A stretch of DNA of 61,437 bases, taken from CAZKBP01 sp964551015. GTDB taxonomy: Bacteria; Bacteroidota; Bacteroidia; Cytophagales; Microscillaceae. The stretch covers positions 1 to 61,437 of the forward strand of contig CAZKBP010000036.1 of assembly GCA_964551015.1 (NCBI GenBank), read 5' to 3'. Within the stretch, counting starts at the first letter, position 1. Each line of letters begins with the position of its first letter. Of this stretch, positions 54,834 through 61,437 are shown one piece after another. The translations under genes and the position numbers were made by a program. The notes beneath the pieces are model-generated. The model ran no database searches. It saw nothing but the letters and a program-made list of their open reading frames with translations, and had not been told where the DNA came from.

Positions 54834-55253
54834 ATGGAAAATCCCGTATGTCCTCGCTGTCAGGCTCAAAAAATAGTCAAAAGTGGTATTGTAAAAGGTC
54901 GGCAACGCTATCTCTGCAAGGAATGTAATTATTATTTTACGGTTAATAAAATGGGCAAACAGATTGACAACTATTATGTCATTAAAGCCCTACAACTCTA
55001 CATTGAAGGCGTAAGCTATCGTGAAATAGAGCGAATTTTAGGAATCAGCCACGTTTCGGTCATGAATTGGGTCAAAAAATATCACATCAAAGCCCCTATA
55101 AATCACGAATATCATCCTACCTATAAGGTCTTCAAACACGAAGAATTAATTGAATATCTCAAAAACGATACAAATACCAAAGGTGCGGGCATGCTCATCA
55201 CGGAGTTAGGAGACAAATATATGCTCATCAAATGGGAAAGGTTCAGAGAATGA
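54834..55253 (+). CDS. Stand-alone IS1 InsA-like zinc-ribbon/HTH protein
   Basis: This 139-residue protein has a zinc ribbon with C6, C9, C28 and C31, then a helix-turn-helix at about 52-83 with GVSYREIERILGISHVSV. Both match the DNA-binding half of IS1-type transposases (InsA). No DDE catalytic domain, InsB frame or terminal inverted repeats are present. The C-terminal ~35 residues (GAGMLITELGDKYMLIKW) are not transposase-like. It sits between the receiver-only regulator and the porin gene. I read it as a domesticated regulator, not a mobile element. Confidence 0.8.
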   Translation: MENPVCPRCQAQKIVKSGIVKGRQRYLCKECNYYFTVNKMGKQIDNYYVIKALQLYIEGVSYREIERILGISHVSVMNWVKKYHIKAPINHEYHPTYKVFKHEELIEYLKNDTNTKGAGMLITELGDKYMLIKWERFRE

Positions 55254-55401
55254 GTTGCTTAGCTCGTCTATCTATACTTTTTTAACGGAATTATACACAA
55301 CATTTTAGATTTCATATCCAATCTTAGAATTTTACAAAAAAGAAATTTAGCTGCGCAACTGAATTTTATCTTTTGAAACCTAAAATTAAAGATTGAGAGA
55401 T

Positions 55402-56727
55402 ATGAAATTAAAACAACTACTTTTCGCCTCTTGCCTATCCCTGCTTTTGATAGGATTCAGTCAAAGCGCAAGCGCACAAGCTGACACACCCACTCCCAAG
55501 AAAGATCACTCCTACAAGCCCCTGACCGTCAGATTGAATGACGATGGCTCTAAGTACATCCGCTTCATTACCTGGCACCAACTCTGGCTACAAACCGGAG
55601 ATGGTCAAAGTGGTCTTGCCATGAGTATTCGCCGCTCTCGTTTTTTGGCTTACGCTCAAATTAGTCCGCGCTTTTTAATTCTAACTCACTGGGGATTAAA
55701 CAATCTTACTACACAAGGCATCACCGCCAATCCCAACACACAATCAGATAACCAAGCAAGCTTACTCTTCTTACACGATGCCTGGGCAGAATTTGCCGTA
55801 GTGCCCGAGAAATTCCACGTGGGAACTGGTTTGCATTACTGGAATGGAATCTCTCGTCTCACCAACCAAAGTACCTTGAACATGATGACCTTAGACAACC
55901 CCGGACGAGTAGGTCTAGGGGGTGAAGGCCCACCTCGCCTTTCGGACGCTGCGCTTTTCCCTTGGTCTAATATTACTTCTAGTGATCAATTTGCTCGCCA
56001 CTTGGGCGTGTACGCCAAGGGAACCATCGGGAAGTTCGGTTATCGGATAGCGGCCAACGGCGCACGTCGCAACGTGGGCTCACTGAGCACAGAAGAGTTG
56101 TCTTTTCAGGTAGATGGCGACGGTCAGGACTGGTTGGTAGGAGGCTATTTCAAGTATGATGTCTTTGATAAGGAATCTGACAAACTGCCCTACTTCGTGG
56201 GGACTTATTTTGGTGCCAAAAAGGTACTGAGTATCGGCGCAGGCTTCCACCATCACCCTAATGCTTTAGCTCGTGGAGTAATGGACGAGGAGGGTACGAT
56301 GGTGATTGACGAAGATAGTCGGGAAAACATTACTAAATGGGCCGTGGATGTCTTCTACGATGCCCCAGTTGGGGACAACGGGGGAGCAATTAATGCCTTG
56401 GGAGCTTATTATAATTATGACTTTGGTGGAAGCGAGACTTTCTCGGGGGGAGGCTTGGTGCCCGGCTCGGGTAATATCATCTACGGACAGTTGGGCTATG
56501 TGCTTCCTTTCAAAGCAGCCGAAACCCGCTTTATGCCCTATGTAGCCTACTCTCAGCAAAATTTTGACGCTACCCCAGACAGTAGTTACGAGCTTAACGT
56601 GGGGCTAAACTGGCTGATCAACGGGCACTTTGCCAAGGTAACCGTGGAATATGCCACAGGTCAGCAAGGATTTGAAGGGGCAGAGACCAACAACCGCTTC
56701 ACGATTCAAACACATATTTTCTTATAA
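55402..56727 (+). CDS. Outer-membrane porin-like protein
   Basis: This 441-residue protein has a signal peptide ending at SASAQA and a beta-barrel pattern of alternating hydrophobic strands to a C-terminal aromatic-rich end (FTIQTHIFL). It resembles porin O/P-type or alginate/hydrocarbon-porin-like proteins of Bacteroidota. Its placement directly before the DUF4212/SSS transporter and acs suggests it admits short-chain carboxylates across the outer membrane. The upstream TTG is rejected for the ATG at 55402. Confidence 0.75.
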   Translation: MKLKQLLFASCLSLLLIGFSQSASAQADTPTPKKDHSYKPLTVRLNDDGSKYIRFITWHQLWLQTGDGQSGLAMSIRRSRFLAYAQISPRFLILTHWGLNNLTTQGITANPNTQSDNQASLLFLHDAWAEFAVVPEKFHVGTGLHYWNGISRLTNQSTLNMMTLDNPGRVGLGGEGPPRLSDAALFPWSNITSSDQFARHLGVYAKGTIGKFGYRIAANGARRNVGSLSTEELSFQVDGDGQDWLVGGYFKYDVFDKESDKLPYFVGTYFGAKKVLSIGAGFHHHPNALARGVMDEEGTMVIDEDSRENITKWAVDVFYDAPVGDNGGAINALGAYYNYDFGGSETFSGGGLVPGSGNIIYGQLGYVLPFKAAETRFMPYVAYSQQNFDATPDSSYELNVGLNWLINGHFAKVTVEYATGQQGFEGAETNNRFTIQTHIFL

Positions 56728-56778
56728 ATCAAACACTTAACTTTATATAATTTAATCATTCTAAAATCTTACACAATT

Positions 56779-57036
56779 ATGGACAGTAATCAAAGAAAAG
56801 AATATTGGAAGCAAAACCTCCAGTATCTGTTGATCCTCCTCGTGATCTGGTTTGTCGTATCTTACGGCTTTGGCATCTTACTCGCTCCGGCCTTGGATTC
56901 CATCAGATTAGGAGGCTTCAAGCTCGGCTTCTGGTTTGCACAACAGGGCTCTATCTATGTATTCGTAGTCTTGATCTTCGTGTACGTGAACTTGATGAAC
57001 AAGCTAGATAAGAAATTTGACGTAGACGAAAAGTAA
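56779..57036 (+). CDS. DUF4212 small symporter subunit
   Basis: This 85-residue protein has two transmembrane helices (about 14-34 and 51-72) with QNLQYLLILLVIWF and VVLIFVYVNLMNKLD, the TIGR03647/DUF4212 pattern. These proteins pair with an SSS symporter encoded immediately downstream, as here (49 bp). It is probably the membrane partner of the acetate-type carrier. Confidence 0.9.
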   Translation: MDSNQRKEYWKQNLQYLLILLVIWFVVSYGFGILLAPALDSIRLGGFKLGFWFAQQGSIYVFVVLIFVYVNLMNKLDKKFDVDEK

Positions 57037-57085
57037 ATTGTAATTAGAAACCGAAATCAAAAAAAACTTTAAAAAATAGACAACA

Positions 57086-58813
57086 ATGAGTGTATTAGTT
57101 TGGACTTATATCATCGTAGGGGTCACCTTTGCTCTCTACATCGGGATCGCGATCTGGTCGAGAGCAGGTTCCACCAAAGAATTTTACGTAGCAGGTGGCG
57201 GTGTGCCTCCTCTGGCCAACGGAATGGCCACGGCTGCCGACTGGATGTCAGCCGCTTCCTATATCTCTATGGCGGGTTTGATCTCTTTTATGGGTTACGA
57301 CGGAGCCGTATATCTGATGGGATGGACGGGCGGTTATGTACTGCTGGCCTTGCTCTTGGCTCCCTATCTGCGGAAGTTTGGTAAGTTTACGGTGCCGGAT
57401 TTCATCGGCGACCGTTACTATTCGGGAGTAGCTCGTACGGTGGCGGTTATTTGCGCCCTTTTCGTTTCCTTTACCTACGTAGCAGGTCAGATGCGTGGAG
57501 TAGGCGTGGTATTCTCACGCTTCTTAGAAGTTGACATTACCAGTGGAGTGATCATCGGGATGGCGATCGTGTTCTTCTACGCGGTACTCGGTGGTATGAA
57601 GGGAATTACCTACACGCAGGTGGCTCAGTACTGTGTATTGATCTTTGCCTTTATGGTACCTGCTTTCTTTATTTCAATGCAAATGACGGGGAATCCCATT
57701 CCTCAGCTTGGCTTCGGTGGAAGCGTAGAAGGAGGGACTTTCCTACTGGACAAACTAGATGGCCTGCACGAAGAGTTGGGCTTTGCTGCTTACACCTCTG
57801 GTAGCAAATCCATGGTGGATGTATTCTTCATTACGGCGGCTCTTATGGTGGGTACGGCGGGTCTACCCCACGTAATTGTACGTTTCTTTACGGTACCTCG
57901 GGTAAAGGATGCCCGTATTTCTGGAGGTTATGCTTTGGTGCTAATCGCCATTCTTTACACCACGGCTCCGGCGATTGCTGCTTTTGCTCGTACCAACCTT
58001 ATCAATACGGTCAGCAACAAGGAGTACTCTGAGATGCCAGCCTGGTTCTCTAAGTGGGAAGAAACTGGCTTGATCGCCTTTGAAGATAAAAATGGAGATG
58101 GTAAAATCCAATACTACAACGATGCAACGCCCGAAGCAACTGCGGCGGCTGCAGCCAGCTTAGGAGCCGAGTTGAAGGGAAATGAGCTGACTATTGACCG
58201 TGATATTATGGTGCTCGCTAATCCAGAAATTGCGCAGCTTCCCAACTGGGTGATTGCCCTCGTGGCAGCGGGAGGTTTGGCCGCGGCTCTTTCTACGGCA
58301 GCTGGTCTACTCCTGGTAATTTCTACCTCAGTGGCGCACGACTTATTCAAGATGCAAATCAACCCTGATATGTCTGAAAAGAACGAGTTAATCGCGGCGC
58401 GTGTTGCAGCGGCAGTAGCAGTCTGTGTAGCAGGTTACTTTGGCATTTATCCGCCGGGCTTTGTGGCGCAGGTAGTGGCCTTTGCCTTCGGACTGGCGGC
58501 GGCTTCCTTCTTCCCCGCGATTATTCTAGGTATTTTTAGCAAGCGCATGAATAAAGAAGGTGCGATCGCGGGTATGGTGGCTGGTCTGGCCTTTACTATC
58601 GGGTACATTGTCTACTTCAAATTCTTAGGCGGTACCCAAGCAGGCTGGTGGTTTGGAATCTCGCCTGAGGGAATCGGTACGTTAGGTATGCTACTGAATT
58701 TCGTGGTATCCTTGATCGTATCTAGTATGACCCCTCCTCCCCCCGAAGAAGTACAAGAGATCGTGGAGCAAATCCGCTATCCTCGCGGAGCCGGACAGGC
58801 AGTTGCCCACTAA
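57086..58813 (+). CDS. Na+/solute symporter, acetate permease-like (SSS)
   Basis: This 575-residue protein has about 13 transmembrane helices of the SLC5 family. GGVPPLANGMATAADWMSAA near the start, then GGMKGITYTQVAQY, are hallmarks of ActP and its DUF4212-linked relatives. A soluble loop (about 315-370) contains DKNGDGKIQYY, which has the look of a calcium-binding EF-hand. It would import acetate or a similar carboxylate with Na+. It is followed by a near-perfect 17-bp terminator and then acs. Confidence 0.9.
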   Translation: MSVLVWTYIIVGVTFALYIGIAIWSRAGSTKEFYVAGGGVPPLANGMATAADWMSAASYISMAGLISFMGYDGAVYLMGWTGGYVLLALLLAPYLRKFGKFTVPDFIGDRYYSGVARTVAVICALFVSFTYVAGQMRGVGVVFSRFLEVDITSGVIIGMAIVFFYAVLGGMKGITYTQVAQYCVLIFAFMVPAFFISMQMTGNPIPQLGFGGSVEGGTFLLDKLDGLHEELGFAAYTSGSKSMVDVFFITAALMVGTAGLPHVIVRFFTVPRVKDARISGGYALVLIAILYTTAPAIAAFARTNLINTVSNKEYSEMPAWFSKWEETGLIAFEDKNGDGKIQYYNDATPEATAAAAASLGAELKGNELTIDRDIMVLANPEIAQLPNWVIALVAAGGLAAALSTAAGLLLVISTSVAHDLFKMQINPDMSEKNELIAARVAAAVAVCVAGYFGIYPPGFVAQVVAFAFGLAAASFFPAIILGIFSKRMNKEGAIAGMVAGLAFTIGYIVYFKFLGGTQAGWWFGISPEGIGTLGMLLNFVVSLIVSSMTPPPPEEVQEIVEQIRYPRGAGQAVAH

Positions 58814-58838
58814 TCTGGCTAATCTGTGAAGCACCCAT

Positions 58839-58880
58839 AAACTAATCCACGGTTAGTCAAAAATAACCGTGGATTAGTTT
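58839..58880 (+). terminator. Intrinsic terminator after the symporter gene
   Basis: A perfect 17-bp stem (58839-58855 with 58864-58880) with an 8-base loop is followed by TTTT overlapping its 3' arm. It separates the symporter gene from acs, so acs likely has its own promoter in the 132 bases that follow or is reached by partial read-through. Confidence 0.9.
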
Positions 58881-59011
58881 TTAAAAGATGACGAATATCA
58901 TTTTATATTCTCTATAAAAATCTGTATTTTATACAATCTCACGGATAAAAAATTATAAATTTCAAGAAAACCCCAACTAACTACTAACCCAACAAAAAAA
59001 ACTGCAACAAT

Positions 59012-60922
59012 ATGGCAATTAAAATTAACACCCTAGGTGGTTATATTCACGAATATCAAAAAAGTGTCAACGATCCCGAAGCTTTCTGGGGAGACATTGC
59101 TGATACTTTCTACTGGCGCAAAAGATGGGATAAGGCCTTGGAGTGGAACTTCGAGGAGCCTGATGTCAAGTGGTTCGTCAATGGCAAAATGAACATTACC
59201 GAAAATATCTTCGAACGTAATATGTTCACACACGCCGACAAACCCGCTATTATCTGGGAACCCAACGATCCCAAAGAAGAAGCCCTTACCTTCACTTACA
59301 AAGAACTTTACGAGAAAGTATGCCAATTCGCCAACGTGCTTAAGAAAAACGGCATCGAGAAAGGCGATCGCGTGATCATTTACTTACCCATGGTTCCAGA
59401 GGCTGCCATTGCCATGCTGGCTTGTGCACGCGTAGGAGCTGTACATTCAGTGGTTTTCGCCGGATTCTCTTCCAGCGCCCTGGCCGATCGTATCAATGAC
59501 TGCCAAGCCAAAATGGTCTTAACTTCTGATGGGAACTTCCGCGGTAAAAAGAATATCCCCGTAAAAGCCGTGGTAGACGAGGCTCTACAAAACACCTCTA
59601 CCATCGAGAAAGTAATCGTTCTCAAGAGAACCGAGGCCGAAGTAACCATGCAAGCAGGTCGCGACCTTTGGTGGCACGAAGAAACCGAAGGTGTTTCTAC
59701 CGAAAACAAAGCCGAAGAAATGGATTCCGAAGATATGCTCTTCATCCTCTATACCTCAGGTTCTACGGGTAAGCCCAAGGGAGTCGTGCATACTTGCGGT
59801 GGTTACATGGTCTACACTTCCTATACCTTTACCAATGTATTTGATTACAACCCAGGCGATATTTACTGGTGTACCGCTGACGTAGGTTGGATCACGGGGC
59901 ACTCTTATATCGTCTACGGGCCACTCGTTTCTGGAGCTACTTCTTTGATGTTCGAGGGAGTCCCTACTTATCCTGACGCTGGTCGTTTCTGGGAAGTAGT
60001 AGAAAAGCACAAAGTCAATCAATTCTACACGGCACCTACTGCCATCCGCGCGTTACAGGCTTTTGGTTTAGACCCCATCGAGAAGCACGATCTCAGCTCG
60101 CTCAGAGTATTGGGTTCTGTGGGTGAACCAATCAACGAAGAAGCTTGGCACTGGTACCACGACCATATTGGCAAAGGCAAATGCCCCATCGTAGATACTT
60201 GGTGGCAAACCGAAACGGGCGGTATTATGATCTCTCCACTACCCGGAATCACGCCTACCAAGCCTTCTTATGCTACCCTGCCTCTACCCGGAATACAGCC
60301 CGTATTGGTAGACACCGAAGGAAAAGAATTGAAAGGCAACAGTGTAGAAGGAAACCTTTGTATCAAATTTCCTTGGCCTTCTATGATTCGTACCACTTAC
60401 GGTGACCACGAGCGCTGCCGTACCACCTACTTTGCTAACTATCCTGGTATGTATTTTACAGGTGACGGTGTGAAGCGCGATGAAGATGGCTACTATCGCA
60501 TCTTAGGCCGTGTGGATGATGTCATCAACGTATCCGGCCACAGAATGGGTACTGCTGAGGTCGAGAACGCCATCAATGAGCACCCCATGGTGATCGAGTC
60601 GGCAGTTGTCGGCTTCCCCCACGATATCAAGGGGCAAGGTATCTATGCTTACGTGATTACGGAGGCGGCTTCTAGCGAAACGGATACCGAAGAGGAATTA
60701 CAAAAAGAAATTATCGCCACGGTGAGTAAAATCATCGGCCCCATTGCTAAGCCTGATAAAGTGCAGATCGTGAGCGGACTGCCCAAAACCCGCTCTGGTA
60801 AAATCATGCGCCGTATCCTCCGCAAAGTAGCCGAGGGAGATGTCTCTAACTTGGGCGATACCAGCACCCTGCTGAATCCAGAAGTAGTAGACGAGATCAA
60901 AGCTAAAGCAGGATTAGCCTAG
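59012..60922 (+). CDS. acs: Acetyl-CoA synthetase (AMP-forming)
   Basis: This 636-residue ANL enzyme converts acetate, ATP and CoA to acetyl-CoA. The motifs are LYTSGSTGKPKG, TWWQTETGG (acetate pocket with the conserved tryptophan), TGDG, and the C-terminal KTRSGKIMRR, whose K597 is the lysine acetylated in regulated Acs enzymes. Length and motif order match standard Acs. It is the enzymatic end of the island that includes the CrbS-like sensor and the porin and symporter genes. A terminator follows. Confidence 0.95.
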   Translation: MAIKINTLGGYIHEYQKSVNDPEAFWGDIADTFYWRKRWDKALEWNFEEPDVKWFVNGKMNITENIFERNMFTHADKPAIIWEPNDPKEEALTFTYKELYEKVCQFANVLKKNGIEKGDRVIIYLPMVPEAAIAMLACARVGAVHSVVFAGFSSSALADRINDCQAKMVLTSDGNFRGKKNIPVKAVVDEALQNTSTIEKVIVLKRTEAEVTMQAGRDLWWHEETEGVSTENKAEEMDSEDMLFILYTSGSTGKPKGVVHTCGGYMVYTSYTFTNVFDYNPGDIYWCTADVGWITGHSYIVYGPLVSGATSLMFEGVPTYPDAGRFWEVVEKHKVNQFYTAPTAIRALQAFGLDPIEKHDLSSLRVLGSVGEPINEEAWHWYHDHIGKGKCPIVDTWWQTETGGIMISPLPGITPTKPSYATLPLPGIQPVLVDTEGKELKGNSVEGNLCIKFPWPSMIRTTYGDHERCRTTYFANYPGMYFTGDGVKRDEDGYYRILGRVDDVINVSGHRMGTAEVENAINEHPMVIESAVVGFPHDIKGQGIYAYVITEAASSETDTEEELQKEIIATVSKIIGPIAKPDKVQIVSGLPKTRSGKIMRRILRKVAEGDVSNLGDTSTLLNPEVVDEIKAKAGLA

Positions 60923-60984
60923 GCGATATTTTAGCATAAGACAAAAAAGGTTTGTATTCCTAAGAAACCTGATTGAAAATACAC

Positions 60985-61025
60985 AAGCTCCCAGAAGAAT
61001 CTTTCTCCTGAGGAGCTTTTTTATT
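60985..61025 (+). terminator. Terminator of acs
   Basis: AAGCTCC at 60985-60991 pairs with GGAGCTT at 61012-61018. The inner region can extend the stem. A T-rich tail follows from 61017. Confidence 0.75.
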
Positions 61026-61068
61026 TTTTTGGGGAATGCTAAAGCAGGTTTGAGATTCATCAAACTTC

Positions 61069-61437
61069 ATCTAATACCAATCCATCTCTGTGATGTGTAT
61101 ATTTGAGTGGGAATGGATTTACCGCGGGAATATCCCGAAAGCCCTCTGTGCCTCTGTGTCTCTGTGTTAGAATAAGCCATTCAGATATATGCAAGGAGAA
61201 TATGAATCTATCAAATTCCATGATCGTTCTACGACGGCAGTTTAGGAAGGCTCAATCTGTGAGATCGTTCTACGACGGCGGTTTGAGAAGGCTCAATCTG
61301 TGAGATCGTTCTACGACGGCGGTTTGGGATCAATCTAATACCAATCCATCTCTGTGATATGTACACTTGAGTAGGAATGGATTTACAGCGGGAATACCCC
61401 AAAAGCCCTCTCTGTCAACGTCTCTCTTGGTAAGAAT
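61069..61437. repeat. Intergenic repeat cluster at right edge
   Basis: An 84-bp unit at 61069-61152 recurs at 61333-61416 (offset 264 bp) with about ten differences. Between them a 41-bp unit starting GATCGTTCTACGACGG is repeated in tandem at 61222, 61263 and, partly, 61304. No credible gene is present from 61026 to the end. Confidence 0.85.

Noticed and set aside
54834..55253. Active IS1 element
   Set aside because: No InsB/DDE catalytic region, no terminal inverted repeats and no target duplications were seen.
61222..61327. CRISPR array at the right edge
   Set aside because: The 41-bp units abut one another without spacers and no cas genes are present.

Overview
The window looks like chromosome from a member of the Bacteroidota, most likely a Cytophagales or Saprospirales-type bacterium of moderate GC. 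The signs are promoters of the TTTG-N19/20-TAnnTTTG type (best example before plsY), A-rich leaders instead of Shine-Dalgarno sites, a repeat-rich secreted protein with a C-terminal domain like a type IX secretion tail, TonB-linked proteins, DUF4199 and DUF4212 proteins, and the archaeal-type PGI/PMI. I saw no rRNA, tRNA, CRISPR array or complete insertion sequence.

Layout. 1-330 is a 21/22-bp minisatellite that runs off the left edge. 0.4-9.3 kb is minus-strand housekeeping: acyl-CoA synthetase, RNase R, a double-ATPase ABC protein, a conserved small protein, PGI/PMI isomerase and a PagL-like lipid A deacylase. 9.4-13.2 kb is mostly plus strand: YraN, a small membrane protein (minus), a YgjP metallopeptidase, and an aspartase fused to a TerB-like domain. 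13.3-17.9 kb holds a TonB-dependent receptor translationally coupled to a TPR/SpoIIE phosphatase. 18.5-23.8 kb holds an M20 peptidase, PlsY and a repeat-rich secreted protein. 24.0-28.4 kb is a five-gene minus-strand run (two family 2 glycosyltransferases, an orphan DNA methyltransferase, DUF4199, thymidine kinase). 28.6-38.0 kb is mixed metabolism and envelope genes (TonB-like protein, LhgO, flavin reductase, FKBP, SDR, thioesterase, WG-repeat lipoprotein, FMO). 38.3-43.4 kb holds a MacB-like permease, an iodotyrosine-deiodinase homologue, a SiaC homologue and two uncharacterised genes. 43.4-48.8 kb is a cyclophilin lipoprotein followed by a glycan-decoration cluster (three glycosyltransferases and an FkbM methyltransferase), which is interrupted by a large palindromic repeat and closed by a strong terminator.

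The most coherent system is 50.8-60.9 kb, which looks like a complete acetate (short-chain carboxylate) response island. It has a small membrane protein, a fused Na+/solute symporter-STAC-histidine kinase (CrbS-like), a receiver-only response regulator, a stand-alone zinc-ribbon/HTH protein related to IS1 InsA, an outer-membrane porin, a DUF4212 subunit with its symporter, and acetyl-CoA synthetase. The usual CrbR output domain is missing. The InsA-like protein, preceded by a tandem 17-bp direct repeat, sits where a DNA-binding output would be expected. That is the strongest candidate here for an undescribed regulatory arrangement, but the link is inferred from position only.

The right edge (61.0-61.4 kb) holds further intergenic repeats. 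Function assignments come from motif recognition by eye. No database search was run.
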